Source: Robertmurraya sp. FSL R5-0851
GTDB lineage: Bacteria > Bacillota > Bacilli > Bacillales > Cytobacillaceae
NCBI RefSeq assembly: GCF_038002965.1
Contig: NZ_JBBOOE010000002.1
Coordinates: forward strand, 372,001 to 436,000
Reading direction: 5' to 3'
Length of the DNA stretch: 64,000 bases
This document shows positions 1-8,954 of the stretch, piece by piece. The notes beneath the pieces are model-generated. The model did not search any database and had not been told where the DNA came from. It saw nothing but the letters and a program-made list of their open reading frames with translations. Both the position numbers and the translations under genes were made by a program. Each line of letters begins with the position of its first letter. Position 1 is the stretch's first letter.

Positions 1-426
1 GACAAGTTGGGGATATTAAAAGCTGACAATAAATCCTTTATTGGTAGAAAACTTCAAAGTAAAGGTGACATTCTCTTTGGAGATGAATTGAAAAAAAATA
101 TTAAAACAAACAAAGTCAAAATAAAACCGAGAGCTATTGATGTCAGGGAAAAAAATGAGATCCTCTTTCAGGACAAGACGAATTTAAAAATTAATAATAT
201 CATCTGGGCTACTGGTTTTATACAAGACTTTAATTGGATTGATATCCCAGGCTTACTTAACTCATATGGGACTATAAATCACATTAGAGGTATTACTAAT
301 ATTAAGGGTCTATATTTTCTCGGACTCCCCTGGCAACATCGGAGAGGATCTTCTCTGTTATTAGGGGTTGGGGATGATGCAGAGTATTTGTATCAAAATA
401 TTCTAGCAACAAATTTCAAAGCATAA
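1..426 (+). CDS. Flavin-containing monooxygenase-like protein, 3' end only
   Basis: The reading frame is open at the window edge, so only the C-terminal ~141 residues are present. They contain the signature of CzcO/YpzO-like FAD/NAD(P)-binding oxidoreductases: 'IIWATGF' followed by 'YFLGLPWQHRRGS' and a short helix before the stop. In this family the ATGF segment closes the second dinucleotide-binding fold. The family name 'flavoprotein involved in K+ transport' is an annotation habit; the substrate is not known. The downstream gene is a CDF metal exporter, and CzcO-like proteins often sit next to CDF exporters, which supports the assignment. The true start lies outside the window. Confidence 0.8.
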   Translation, partial: DKLGILKADNKSFIGRKLQSKGDILFGDELKKNIKTNKVKIKPRAIDVREKNEILFQDKTNLKINNIIWATGFIQDFNWIDIPGLLNSYGTINHIRGITNIKGLYFLGLPWQHRRGSSLLLGVGDDAEYLYQNILATNFKA

Positions 427-545
427 GCAGTTCAATACGTATCCAACTAAGATCATTATTGTCAGTACTCACTGGACTAATTATAAAGAGTTTTCATATT
501 TATTTGGCATAATTGCAAAATCCTCTGTATTTTATATTGACCATA

Positions 546-571
546 CCTCCCCTAGTTATAACATGGGGAGG
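546..571. promoter_or_regulatory. Inverted repeat upstream of the CDF exporter
   Basis: CCTCCCC (546-552) and GGGGAGG (565-571) form a perfect 7-bp inverted repeat with a 12-nt spacer, about 95 nt before the CDF start. It could be a weak terminator of the monooxygenase gene or a repressor site; no T-run follows it on the + strand, so a role in control of the exporter is possible but unproven. Confidence 0.35.
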
Positions 572-666
572 CAGCAAGAAATTAAGCTGAATTACAATAT
601 TTAACACCTTAATCAATCCATTAAGTAAATCAACAACGTTAAAAATGAACCAAAGGAGGCATTATT

Positions 667-1629
667 ATGGGGCATCATCACCACCATGGTCATAGTCACC
701 ATCATCATGGCCACGATCATCATGGTCATTCACACGGCCATAATCACTTTGAGGAAGCCAGGGAAGGCAATAAAAAAGGGTTAATAATCGCACTATTGGT
801 TACCACAATTATTATGTTTTTAGAGTTTTTCGGTGGTTTAATAACAAACAGTTTAGCTCTATTATCAGATTCAGGACATATGCTGAGTGACGCCAGCTCT
901 TTATTATTAAGTTTAGTCGCTATCTGGTTTGCTTCTAAACCAGCCTCAGCAAACAAAAGCTATGGTTTTTATCGTTTTGAAATCTTAGCTGCATTGTTCA
1001 ATGGTGTTACTTTATTTGTTATTGCCGGGTTTATTGTGTGGGAAGCTTATGGCCGCTTTTTCCAACCACCCACTGTTGCAAGTGGTTCAATGATGTTAAT
1101 TGCATCTGTAGGCTTATTTGCAAATTTGTTTAGCGCTTGGTCTCTAATGAGAAAAGGTGATGTAAAAAACAATGTAAATTTACGTAGTGCCTACTTACAT
1201 GTTCTTGGTGATGCATTAGGCTCGGTTGGAGCTATAATTGCTGGAATTTTAATGCTTTTATTCGATTGGTATGTTGCCGACCCAATTATTTCAGTTTTGG
1301 TCGCTTTACTGATTTTAAAAAGTGCTTGGGGAGTTATAAAACATTCCACTCATATTTTAATGGAGGGTACTCCCCCTAGTATTAACCAAGATGAAGTAAA
1401 GTCTGTTTTATTAGAAATAAAAGGGGTAATTGATGTCCATGACCTCCATATTTGGACAATCACTTCTGGATTAGACTCATTTAGCTGTCATATTTTAGTT
1501 GAGGATAACATTAACAGTCAAGAGGTTCTACAAGAAGCCATTAATAAAATGCATGATATTTTTCTTATTGAACACACCACTATTCAAATTGAAAAATCTC
1601 AGATTGCTCATAATGAATTAAAAGTTTAA
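667..1629 (+). CDS. czcD: CDF-family cation efflux protein (CzcD/ZitB type)
   Basis: A cytoplasmic-membrane exporter expected to swap Zn2+, Cd2+ or Co2+ for protons. The 320 residues begin with a very His/Gly-rich tail (about 25 residues, mostly HH, HG and HS), typical of zinc-type CDF proteins. Six membrane segments follow, with the metal-site pairs seen as 'SLALLSDSGHMLSD' in TM2 (HxxxD) and 'HVLGDALGS' in TM5 (HxxxD). The C-terminal cytoplasmic ferredoxin-like domain has 'DVHDLHIWTI'. The ATG at 667 follows AAAGGAGGC with suitable spacing. It is a stand-alone gene after a monooxygenase-like gene. CDF proteins are normally 290-320 residues, so it is full length. Metal preference cannot be read with certainty. 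Confidence 0.93.
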   Translation: MGHHHHHGHSHHHHGHDHHGHSHGHNHFEEAREGNKKGLIIALLVTTIIMFLEFFGGLITNSLALLSDSGHMLSDASSLLLSLVAIWFASKPASANKSYGFYRFEILAALFNGVTLFVIAGFIVWEAYGRFFQPPTVASGSMMLIASVGLFANLFSAWSLMRKGDVKNNVNLRSAYLHVLGDALGSVGAIIAGILMLLFDWYVADPIISVLVALLILKSAWGVIKHSTHILMEGTPPSINQDEVKSVLLEIKGVIDVHDLHIWTITSGLDSFSCHILVEDNINSQEVLQEAINKMHDIFLIEHTTIQIEKSQIAHNELKV

Positions 1630-1734
1630 ACCTACCTAATGATACATCCAGACTGTAGACAAACCCAATGTATTTCGAGTTGAACTGCCCCTAAATTGTT
1701 AGACATTAAATCTAACGATTTAGGGGTGTTTTTT

Positions 1735-2244
1735 ATGGCTAATTTTACAGCCCAAGAGAAAATATTTATTGCTCGTCTTTACCTTGAGGGGAAACATAGT
1801 TTTTTGGAACTTCAAGATTTATATAACGTTTCTTATCAAATGATTCAAGGATGGGTCCGGTTATATCAAATACAGGGAGAAGAGGGATTTAAGAAATCCT
1901 ATACAAGTTATTCCGCGGAGTTTAAAATGGATGTACTTAATTATATGAAGGATACGGGTACATCCTCCTACGATGCAGCTGCTATTTTTAATATTTCTTC
2001 TCCATCATTAGTTCGAACATGGCGGCTAAATTTTAATGCTGGTGGATTCGATGCCCTCATTCCTAAGAAAAAGGGGCTACCATCCATGAAAAAAGAAACA
2101 AAAAAAAGAAAGTTAGTTGAAGGTTCAACTAAAGCGCTTGAAGAACGAATTAAACATCTTGAAATGGAGAACGCCTATTTAAAAAAGTTAAATGCCTTAG
2201 TTCAAATGCAGGAAAAATTCCATCCAAAATTAAAGCGCAAGTAA
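1735..2244 (+). CDS. IS3-family transposase OrfA (helix-turn-helix subunit)
   Basis: OrfA of an IS150-type element; it binds the element ends and is fused to OrfB by -1 frameshifting. The ATG at 1735 begins '[11 protein letters not shown]'; the open frame extends to 1696, but the upstream part is the terminal hairpin. Two HTH segments are visible (a '[15 protein letters not shown]' region and a '[14 protein letters not shown]' region) followed by a basic linker and a leucine-zipper-like coiled coil near the C-terminus ('[19 protein letters not shown]'). The -1 overlap with the OrfB frame lies around the A-run at 2213-2217. Confidence 0.88.
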   Translation: MANFTAQEKIFIARLYLEGKHSFLELQDLYNVSYQMIQGWVRLYQIQGEEGFKKSYTSYSAEFKMDVLNYMKDTGTSSYDAAAIFNISSPSLVRTWRLNFNAGGFDALIPKKKGLPSMKKETKKRKLVEGSTKALEERIKHLEMENAYLKKLNALVQMQEKFHPKLKRK

Positions 2245-3085
2245 TTTATGAACTAAAGGCAATCTATGATGTAGTGGCCCTTATCAAAGTCACTGAAATT
2301 CCACGTAGTACCTATTATTATTGGGAAAAACGTTTAAATCGGGAAGATAAATATTCTGCAGTAAAGACAGCTATCCAATCTATTTTTCATGAGCATAAAG
2401 GGCGTTATGGTTATCGTCGAATCACAAAAGAATTAAAGAAAATCGGGTTTTCTCATGATCCCAAGACCATCAACCGTCTTATAAATGAAATGGGCTTAAA
2501 ATGCCTGGTTCGATTGAAAAAATATCGCTCTTACAAAGGAAATGTCGGGCGTATTGCCCCGAACGTGATTCAACGTGATTTTAAAGCAGAAAAAATGAAT
2601 CAAAAATGGGTAACAGATGTAACGGAATTCCATCTATTTGGTGAGAAGCGCTATTTATCACCCATCCTAGATTTATGTAATGGCGAAATCATTGCCTATA
2701 CAGTAATGAAACCACCAGTTTATCAACTTGTAGGTGATATGTTGGAACAAGCAACTCAGCGTTTAACATCAGAAGATCGAGTCATCCTCCATTCCGATCA
2801 AGGCTGGCATTACCAAATGAAAAGATATCAAAGAACGTTAAAGGAGCATGGCATCATACAAAGCATGTCCCGTAAGGGAAATTGTTTAGACAACGCCGTC
2901 ATGGAAGGGATTTCTTTGGCTTATTAAAGTCTGAACTGCTTTACCTCCAGAAATTCGAAAGTATGGAGCACTTTGAAGAAGAATTAGTAGATTATATTAA
3001 TTACTATAATCACAAACGTATGAAGACAAAATTAAAAGACCTAAGTCCAGTACAATACCGGACTCAGATCTTAGAAGCTGCTTAA
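2229..3085 (+). pseudogene. IS3-family transposase OrfB, frameshifted
   Basis: DDE integrase half of the IS150-type transposase. It reads in the -1 frame relative to OrfA, first clear as '[15 protein letters not shown]', with 'IPRSTYYYW' near its start. The catalytic D is in 'WVTDVTEF', the second D in 'LHSDQGWHY' and the E region is '[10 protein letters not shown]'. Immediately after that the frame runs to a stop at 2925-2927, while the normal continuation '[15 protein letters not shown]' is found in another frame up to 3085. A 1- or 2-nt indel near 2900-2910 therefore separates the E motif from the C-terminal helix. No intact OrfB is made unless this is a sequencing error. Confidence 0.85.
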
Positions 3086-3130
3086 ATTATTGTCTAACTT
3101 TTTTGGGTCAGATCAAGTTTGTCTACAGTC

Positions 3131-3454
3131 TTTTATCTTTACAATAAGTTTTAGTGAAGTAGTACGGCTAGATGCGTAGAAGAATCTTCCCGTGGCATAG
3201 CCGAGACATTTTCCCGAGGTTAATCCAATCAACAAATCTTTAATAAAAAAAGCTATCAAAACGTTCGATAATTATAAGTAATCCTTTCTTTTCAATCTGT
3301 TTTGTGTCTACATGATTTCTACTTCATTCAAATTAACCTTTGAGTAAGGTGTGGTTCTAGAATATAATAAGGTTGTACATTGTTAAAGATTAGAAGGGAG
3401 ATATAAAATCAACAATTTAGATCTGCACAAATTTAAATACTGCTTATCATAAAG
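3131..3454. other. Intergenic stretch with no gene seen
   Basis: A 324-nt AT-rich stretch between the IS3 element and the C39 peptidase. No convincing reading frame, repeat or RNA structure was seen. It presumably holds the promoter of the peptidase-resA-ccdA genes. Confidence 0.5.
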
Positions 3455-3469
3455 TTGAGATCATTTACT

Positions 3470-4252
3470 ATGAAAATTTGGAAATATATATTAGGTTCTA
3501 TTATTTTATTACTTTCTACTTTCAGCCTCTATACCCTATTTGTACAAAAAAAGTATGGAGAAATAACTTTTGCACAAATAATTGATAACAAAAAATTTAA
3601 CGCTACATCATTTGAAGCTAAAAAAGATCGATTACCTATTATTAAAATTAAAGATACCGTTTTGTTAGATGCCCCTACTATTAAGCAATTCCCTGAACTA
3701 CCTAGGGGATGTGAGGTAACATCTCTAGCCATGCTTTTACAATATAAGGGTATAAATGTAGGAAAAATGGAATTAGCCGAAAAAATCCCAAAAGATACAA
3801 CACCTTTAATAAAAGAAGGTAGTAACATTTCTTGGGGGCATCCTAACGATGGATTCATTGGAGATATGTATTCATATAATAATCCCGGTTACGGTGTATA
3901 CCATCTTCCAATAAAAAAGCTTGCAGAGGAGTATATGCCAGGGAAAGTAGTTGACCTAACAGGGAGTGAATTTAATGAATTAAAAACATATCTTTCCCTT
4001 GGTAGCCCAGTTTGGGTTATTACTAATGCAACATATAATAGTTTACCAGATAGCGCTTTCGAAACCTGGCAAACACCTAGAGGTGATGTGAACATAACGT
4101 ATAGATTACATTCAGTTCTAATAACAGGTTACGATGATAAGTATGTTTATTTTAATGATCCTTTAAATGGAGGAAAAAATAAAAGGGTTTCTACGGATAA
4201 TTTTATTGCGGCTTGGGAGCAATTAGGGAGGCAGGCAGTCACCTATTATTAA
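3470..4252 (+). CDS. C39-family (papain-like) peptidase, membrane-anchored
   Basis: An extracytoplasmic cysteine-peptidase-fold protein of the peptidase_C39_2 group (YvpB-like). An N-terminal hydrophobic segment of about 20 residues anchors it. The catalytic set is visible: Cys in 'RGCEVTSLAML', His in 'HSVLITGYD' and Asp in 'FNDP'. The ATG at 3470 is preferred over TTG 3455 because the hydrophobic leader begins there; neither has a strong ribosome-binding site. It lies 70 nt upstream of a ResA-like gene and ccdA, so it probably belongs to an extracytoplasmic thiol module. A close paralogue lies at 56265-57083 next to a CcdA-like gene. The substrate is unknown. Confidence 0.85.
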   Translation: MKIWKYILGSIILLLSTFSLYTLFVQKKYGEITFAQIIDNKKFNATSFEAKKDRLPIIKIKDTVLLDAPTIKQFPELPRGCEVTSLAMLLQYKGINVGKMELAEKIPKDTTPLIKEGSNISWGHPNDGFIGDMYSYNNPGYGVYHLPIKKLAEEYMPGKVVDLTGSEFNELKTYLSLGSPVWVITNATYNSLPDSAFETWQTPRGDVNITYRLHSVLITGYDDKYVYFNDPLNGGKNKRVSTDNFIAAWEQLGRQAVTYY

Positions 4253-4322
4253 TTACAATGTTTATTAATAAATTTTATAAGAATATTTAATTAATTATTT
4301 ATATAATAAAAGGGAGAATAGC

Positions 4323-4850
4323 ATGGGAAACAAAAAAAAGCGGACAATTTTTAGAATAAGCTTGTTACTAATAATGTTATTAGCAATATCCTATACACTT
4401 TACCAAAATTTCTTTACTGAAAAAATGCGAGTTCAAGCAGGAGAAAAAGCACCTGATTTTTTACTTGAGGATATGCAAGGAAACAAAGTTCAACTTTCTG
4501 ATCTAAATGGAAAAGGAGTCTTCCTAAATTTCTGGGGAACTTGGTGCAAACCGTGTGAAAAGGAAATGCCCTATATGGAAAGACAGTATAAACATTATAA
4601 AGATCTAGGAGTAGAGACATTAGCTATTAATATAGGAGAAAGTGAAGTTGCTATTGAAGCATTTGCCAATAAATATGGTCTTACATTTCCTATACTTAAA
4701 GATAAAGATTCAGCTGTTACAGAAACTTATGATATAACTCCTATTCCAACAACATTTTTAATTGATAAGAACGGGACAATAGTGAAGGTCATAACTGGCA
4801 GTATGACTGAACGGGATATAGCAAACTATATGGAACTTATTAAACCTTGA
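4323..4850 (+). CDS. resA: ResA-like thiol-disulfide oxidoreductase
   Basis: A membrane-anchored thioredoxin-fold protein of the TlpA/ResA group, normally reducing disulfides in apocytochrome c or other exported proteins, with electrons from CcdA. An N-terminal membrane anchor (~residues 7-27) precedes an AhpC/TSA-like domain with the active site 'WGTWCKPCEKEMPY' (CxxC with Lys-Pro, the ResA variant, and the ResA-specific Glu after it) and the cis-Pro loop 'TPIPTTFLID'. At 175 residues it matches ResA length. The ATG follows AAAGGGAG. ccdA begins 15 nt downstream, an operon layout consistent with a CcdA-ResA electron relay. A second copy lies at 25499-26023. Confidence 0.92.
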   Translation: MGNKKKRTIFRISLLLIMLLAISYTLYQNFFTEKMRVQAGEKAPDFLLEDMQGNKVQLSDLNGKGVFLNFWGTWCKPCEKEMPYMERQYKHYKDLGVETLAINIGESEVAIEAFANKYGLTFPILKDKDSAVTETYDITPIPTTFLIDKNGTIVKVITGSMTERDIANYMELIKP

Positions 4851-5125
4851 GTTAGGTGATGAATTATGGAACAAGTCAATTTATTTTTAGCGTTTGGAGC
4901 AGGTCTTCTTTCATTTTTATCACCATGTTCCCTTCCGTTATATCCCGCATTTCTATCTTATATAACTGGGGTGTCGGTAAACGATTTAAAGAACAAAAAA
5001 CAATCATGATCTTTCGCTCTTAACCCAGGAATGAAAATTGGTTCCCCACTCCATAATGTAGATACCACAAACAGTGAGTATATGACGTGGCTCTTATTGG
5101 TGGTCTTACCCTGTACAAAAAACTG

Positions 5126-5217
5126 TTGGAATGAATTTGGTGCACAACCCATTGTTAGCTCTCTCCTATGAGAGATGACTACGAACAGAAAAATGCTTAA
5201 TTTCAAATTCATTCCAC
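5126..5217 (+). ncRNA. Candidate IS110 bridge RNA stem in the left end
   Basis: GGAATGAATTTG (5126-5137) and CAAATTCATTCC (5206-5217) form a perfect 12-bp stem enclosing a 68-nt region that itself contains a small hairpin (TCTCTCC-TATG-AGAGA near 5160-5175). Position between the IS left end and the transposase start matches where IS110-group bridge RNAs are encoded. Known for the family: the RNA has two loops pairing with target and donor DNA. Inference: this structure is part of that RNA; the exact ends and loops were not worked out. Confidence 0.5.
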
Positions 5218-5251
5218 TGTTTGTGGAATATAATTCTGGAAGGTTGAACAA

Positions 5252-6385
5252 ATGGAAACATTGTACAAACGGTGTGCTGGCTTGGATGTTCACTCAGAGA
5301 CTATTGTAGCCTGTGTCCTAATGGGTGAATCAGAGGCAGACCTGGTAAAAGAAACTGAAACATTTCCTACTATGACTAAAGACTTGTTTCGGCTTCTAAA
5401 GTGGTTAGAAGAAAAACAGGTAACTCATATTGCGATGGAAAGCACTGGCGTTTACTGGAAACCTGTTTATAACATCTTAGAAGATTTTTTTGATATTACC
5501 TTGGCAAACGCACAAAGAATCAAAAACGTTCCCGGTAGAAAGACAGATGTGTCAGATGCAGAATGGATTGCCAAATTATTAAGACATGGATTAATAGAGA
5601 AGAGCTTTGTTCCTCCAGAGGACATAAGAAATCTAAGGGATCTAACTCGTCTCCGCAAGAAATGGATTGGTCATATGACATCTGAAAAGAATCGAATCCA
5701 AAAGGTACTTGAGACTTCAAATATCAAATTAAGTACAGTAATTTCAGATGTATTTGGAGTTTCCGGCAGGAAACTTTTAGAACAACTAATGTCTAATGGT
5801 TACTTAGATCAAAAAGACGTTGAACAAAGAATTCATGGTCGAATGGCTCATAAAAAACAGTCAATTACGGACTCCTTGTTTGGTACGATAAATGACCACC
5901 AATTATTTCTTATCAAACAATCTTGGATGCACATTGTCTATCTAGAAGAGTTAATATCAGATATTGAAAAAAGGATAGATGAAATCTTAAAAGACTACAA
6001 AGAAGAAGTGGATATCATTGTCACGATGACAGGTATTAAAAAAGATACAGCAGCTACAATAATTGCAGAAATCGGAGTAAATATGGAACAATTTCCTACT
6101 TCCAAACATATTGCTTCCTGGGCAGGACTATCACCAGGAAATCATGAAAGTGCAGGGAAAAGAAAAAGCACACGGACGGTGAAAGGAAACCCTCATATTA
6201 AGTCAGCACTTTGCGAAGCTGCGTGGGCAGCATCACGAAGTAAAAACACCAGGTTATCCGCTAAATATTGGTCACTAGCTGCAAGAAGAGGAAAGAAAAA
6301 AGCACTCGTTGCCATTGGACATCGAATGCTTACAATCATCTATCACATGCTAAAGAACAAAGAACCCTACCATGAGTCAACATAA
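5252..6385 (+). CDS. IS110-family transposase (DEDD RuvC-like plus Tnp domain)
   Basis: A 377-residue recombinase that works with a bridge RNA. The N-terminal DEDD domain starts 'GLDVHSETIVACV' and contains 'AMESTGVYWKP' (the E) and 'TDVSDAEWIAKLL' (the paired Asp residues). A coiled-coil linker follows, and the C-terminal transposase_20 domain has 'MTGIKKDTAATIIAEIG' and 'ASWAGLSPGNHESAGK' with the conserved catalytic Ser region. Length is normal and there are no internal stops, so the element may be active. It is unlike the other IS110 transposase in this window (51101-52378), so the two are separate lineages. Confidence 0.93.
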   Translation: METLYKRCAGLDVHSETIVACVLMGESEADLVKETETFPTMTKDLFRLLKWLEEKQVTHIAMESTGVYWKPVYNILEDFFDITLANAQRIKNVPGRKTDVSDAEWIAKLLRHGLIEKSFVPPEDIRNLRDLTRLRKKWIGHMTSEKNRIQKVLETSNIKLSTVISDVFGVSGRKLLEQLMSNGYLDQKDVEQRIHGRMAHKKQSITDSLFGTINDHQLFLIKQSWMHIVYLEELISDIEKRIDEILKDYKEEVDIIVTMTGIKKDTAATIIAEIGVNMEQFPTSKHIASWAGLSPGNHESAGKRKSTRTVKGNPHIKSALCEAAWAASRSKNTRLSAKYWSLAARRGKKKALVAIGHRMLTIIYHMLKNKEPYHEST

Positions 6386-7217
6386 ATTAGCAGTATAGAC
6401 AAAAGTTAAAAAAGATATTCGAGATACCATAAATTTAGGTACCTCTGCTTTCCTATTGCAAAAATTGCATTAATAATATCATTAACACAACTGATCTTGT
6501 TTAAACCCATATTTATTTTCACAGAAAAGGGATATTAAATAGAGAAGCTTTCATCCATACAGTTCTTTTTTTAGCAGGATTTTCAATTATTTTTATAGCT
6601 TTAGGTTTGTCCACCTCTTTCATCGGTTCGTTTTTTTTAGATTATCAAGATTTACTTAGACAATTAGGTGCCATTTTAATGGTATTCTTTGGTTTAGTAC
6701 TTTCTGGCCTGCTTAAATTTGATTTTCTTCAATCCGATAAAAAAATAAAATTTCAAAAAAGACCCTCAGGCTATATAGGTTCAATTATTATTGGGATTGG
6801 TTTTGCAGCTGGATGGACACCATGTACAGGCCCAATTCTTGCTGGGGTAATCGCATTAGGAGTATCAGATCCTGGTAGAGGACTTTTCTATATGCTCCTT
6901 TATGTATTAGGTTTTTCTATCCCCTTTCTACTAATGTCTCTGTTTATTGATAAAATGACATTTTTAAAGACTCATAGTGCTGTTATTATGGCTTTAGGTG
7001 GCATTTTAATGGTCCTTATGGGAGTATTATTATACTTTAACATGATGACAAAAATTATTACATTTTTAACACCACTTTTTGGCGGGTTTACGGGATTTTA
7101 AGATTACTATCACACATCCCATCGTTTCATATTATGACTCAATTACTAATAAGTATATGAATGTTTACTCATTATTATTTCCTGTCGTAATTCTTCTCAA
7201 AAACTCCAAAACCAACA

Positions 7218-7251
7218 TAAAAATGGCTTCCTTGTAAGATCCAGGAAGCCA
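7218..7251 (-). terminator. Terminator of dacA
   Basis: TGGCTTCCT (7224-7232) pairs perfectly with AGGAAGCCA (7243-7251). On the minus strand it is followed by TTTTT, 14 nt past the dacA stop codon. Confidence 0.85.
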
Positions 7252-7264
7252 AACATTTATTACG

Positions 7265-8593
7265 TTAAAATAACCCTTTTACTGATGTTGATACATTGTT
7301 GAGAAAGGCACCAAAAAATCCTCTTATTCCACTCAACACTAACACAAACCAATTGGCTTTTTCAACATCTTCTGCTGCAACAACATCCACTTTCACGAGA
7401 TTTTCATCTTCACTAGTTAAATAACTAATAGGCTCATTACTTTTAGTTTGGATGGTTAAATATCCAACCCTATCACCCTCTTTAATGGGGGCAGTTAGAT
7501 TTCCCTTTTCATCTAATTTTCCTTTATCAAGGACAAGCTTTGGTACATATTGATCTTCCTCACCCTTTTTAATTGGGAGAATGATTTCGTCAACTGTTTG
7601 GATTTCAACCTGGTCTTCTTTTCCTTTTGTCACTGGCACTGAATCTTTACTTTTTAGTTGATAGTTTTTTTCAACTACTATTTCGTTTTTAAAGTTATTA
7701 AAAGCATAATCTAGAATTTTTGTTGTTTCTGTAAACCGCATATCTCTCGTATCGGCCTTCATCACCACTGAAATAAACCGTTGATTGCCTCTTTTTGCAG
7801 TTGCTGTAAAGCCATATCCAGCAAAATCAGTAGAACCAGTTTTTAATCCATCAACTCCTTCATACCCATATACTAGTCCTGGAAGCATGAAATTGAAGTT
7901 ATCATAGGTTCTACCATCTCTAAATTCTAATCTTGGTTGACTCGCAGTATCTAATACCTTAGGGTAATCTTTTAACAAACGATACGCTAACTTTGCTGTC
8001 GCCCTTGCAGACATAACATTTTCTTCATCAGGCCCTCCTGCAGGATGATTACCCAGCAAAGAACTATTATTTAACCCTGATGAGTTTACAAATTTATAGT
8101 CTTTCAGACCAAGTTCTTCGGCTTTCTTATTCATCATTTCAACAAAATTCTTTTCTGTACCACCAATAAGTTCAGCGAGCGCAACTGTTGCTGCATTACC
8201 GGAAAAAATCGCCATTGCCTCATAGAGCTCTTTTACAGTATAAGCTTCACCTTGTGTGAGACCCACATTGGATAGTCCCGGAGCTGCTGAGAGCTTATGA
8301 ACGTATTCATTAATCTCAACTGGTTGGTCCCAAGAAATCTTTTTTTGGTCAATTGCCTCAAGAACCATGTATTCAGTCATCATTTTCGACATTGAAGCTA
8401 TTCCCAGTACAACATCTGCATTTTTTTCAAATAATACAATACCTGAATCGGCATCTATCAGAATAGCGGCTTCTAACTTTAAATCCAACTCATCTTCAGC
8501 TGCATCTGATTTACTTGCGAAACTTATTAATACTGTTGTTAAAACGATAAAGAAAATAATAAGTAATATTGAAATTTTTTTTAAACCCTTCAA
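7265..8593 (-). CDS. dacA: D-alanyl-D-alanine carboxypeptidase (penicillin-binding protein 5 type)
   Basis: Trims the terminal D-Ala from cell-wall pentapeptides outside the membrane. A 31-residue signal peptide ending near 'SDAA' precedes the peptidase_S11 domain with the three active-site motifs: SMSK (residues 67-70), 'SGN' in 'AIFSGNAAT' and 'KTG' in 'GLKTGST'. A beta-rich PBP5 C-terminal domain and an amphipathic membrane-anchor helix ('WFVLVLSGIRGFFGAF') follow. The 442 residues match Bacillus DacA. The start is TTG at 8593 after TTGGAGGT. Its neighbours here are qox genes. A second S11 enzyme of a different subfamily lies at 27177-28271. Confidence 0.93.
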   Translation of the reverse strand: MKGLKKISILLIIFFIVLTTVLISFASKSDAAEDELDLKLEAAILIDADSGIVLFEKNADVVLGIASMSKMMTEYMVLEAIDQKKISWDQPVEINEYVHKLSAAPGLSNVGLTQGEAYTVKELYEAMAIFSGNAATVALAELIGGTEKNFVEMMNKKAEELGLKDYKFVNSSGLNNSSLLGNHPAGGPDEENVMSARATAKLAYRLLKDYPKVLDTASQPRLEFRDGRTYDNFNFMLPGLVYGYEGVDGLKTGSTDFAGYGFTATAKRGNQRFISVVMKADTRDMRFTETTKILDYAFNNFKNEIVVEKNYQLKSKDSVPVTKGKEDQVEIQTVDEIILPIKKGEEDQYVPKLVLDKGKLDEKGNLTAPIKEGDRVGYLTIQTKSNEPISYLTSEDENLVKVDVVAAEDVEKANWFVLVLSGIRGFFGAFLNNVSTSVKGLF

Positions 8594-8671
8594 AACAAAT
8601 TTACCTCCAATATAATTGCAATTGCTATATTTTCATCAATTATTTTTGTACATACCAGTTTATTAGTAAGG

Positions 8672-8953
8672 TTACATATTCCAAACCATAGCTAGTAATG
8701 TACCAAAGATGGTAACTAAGGCAATAATTAATCCGTAGTATATATTTATATAAATCGAACCCTTATCCTCTGTTTCACCAGCATGCATAAAAACAATAAG
8801 TTGAAGACCTGCCTGTGCGAATGCTGTTAAAAGGAGTACCGTCATACCTACTGCAAACGGCATGTCAAAGAAATAAACCCCAAGTGCTACCGCGGTAAGA
8901 ATTAACGAAAACACAAACCCTATTACTTGTTTCCGAGGGAATAATTCGGTCAT
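8672..8953 (-). CDS. qoxD: Quinol oxidase subunit IV (aa3-600 type)
   Basis: The smallest subunit of the proton-pumping menaquinol oxidase. The 93 residues have three hydrophobic helices, and the start 'MTELFPRKQVIGFVFSLIL' matches COX4/QoxD proteins, as does 'FAQAGLQLIVFMHAGE', a conserved His/Glu-bearing stretch in TM3. The gene starts 1 nt after the qoxC stop. It is intact, unlike qoxB and qoxC upstream, so it is probably a relic in a broken operon unless those lesions are sequencing errors. Confidence 0.88.
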   Translation of the reverse strand: MTELFPRKQVIGFVFSLILTAVALGVYFFDMPFAVGMTVLLLTAFAQAGLQLIVFMHAGETEDKGSIYINIYYGLIIALVTIFGTLLAMVWNM

Positions 8954-8954
8954 A

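Larger units (their letters stand above)
1651..3130 (+). mobile_element. IS3-family insertion sequence (IS150 type)
   Basis: Two overlapping transposase frames lie between terminal repeats. The outer pair, GACTGTAGACAAAC (1651-1664) and its exact complement (3117-3130), is a perfect 14-bp inverted repeat. Inside it are the usual IS150-type ends: CTGCCCCTAAATTGTTAGAC at 1685-1704 against CTGACCCAAAAAAGTTAGAC read inward from about 3110. The left end also has a hairpin (CCCCTAAA...TTTAGGGG, 1687-1727) just before the orfA start. The inner pair may be the true IS ends, with the outer repeat belonging to the target. OrfB carries a frameshift, so the copy is probably inactive. Confidence 0.85.
5004..6522 (+). 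mobile_element. IS110-family insertion sequence in ccdA
   Basis: An element of ~1.5 kb inferred from the break in ccdA; boundaries are approximate because IS110 elements lack classical terminal inverted repeats. It has one transposase gene (5252-6385), a long non-coding left end (about 245 nt, where IS110-group elements encode their bridge RNA) and a shorter right end (about 135 nt). TGATCTT occurs at 5007-5013 and again at 6492-6498, close to both ends, and could mark the recombination core. Confidence 0.8.
4866..7101 (+). pseudogene. ccdA: ccdA, split by an IS110-family element
   Basis: CcdA carries electrons from cytoplasmic thioredoxin across the membrane to ResA-type proteins. The N-terminal piece starts at ATG 4866 (after AGGTGATG) and shows '[19 protein letters not shown]' with the first redox Cys; it reads to about 5003 ('[10 protein letters not shown]'). 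The rest resumes near 6523 ('GILNREAFIHT') and runs to 7101, with the second redox Cys in 'AAGWTPCTGPIL' and the family's 'GGFTGF' end. The two pieces together match the full-length protein of ~235 residues with few residues missing, so the cause is insertion. A C-terminal fragment could start at an internal codon but would lack the first Cys. Confidence 0.9.

Noticed and set aside
1651..3130. Outer 14-bp inverted repeat as a separate nested transposon
   Set aside because: No second transposase gene is present; the repeat may be part of the IS3 end or of the target.
5007..6498. TGATCTT copies as exact IS110 ends
   Set aside because: Joining the flanks at these sites does not restore the ccdA frame, so they cannot be taken as exact ends.
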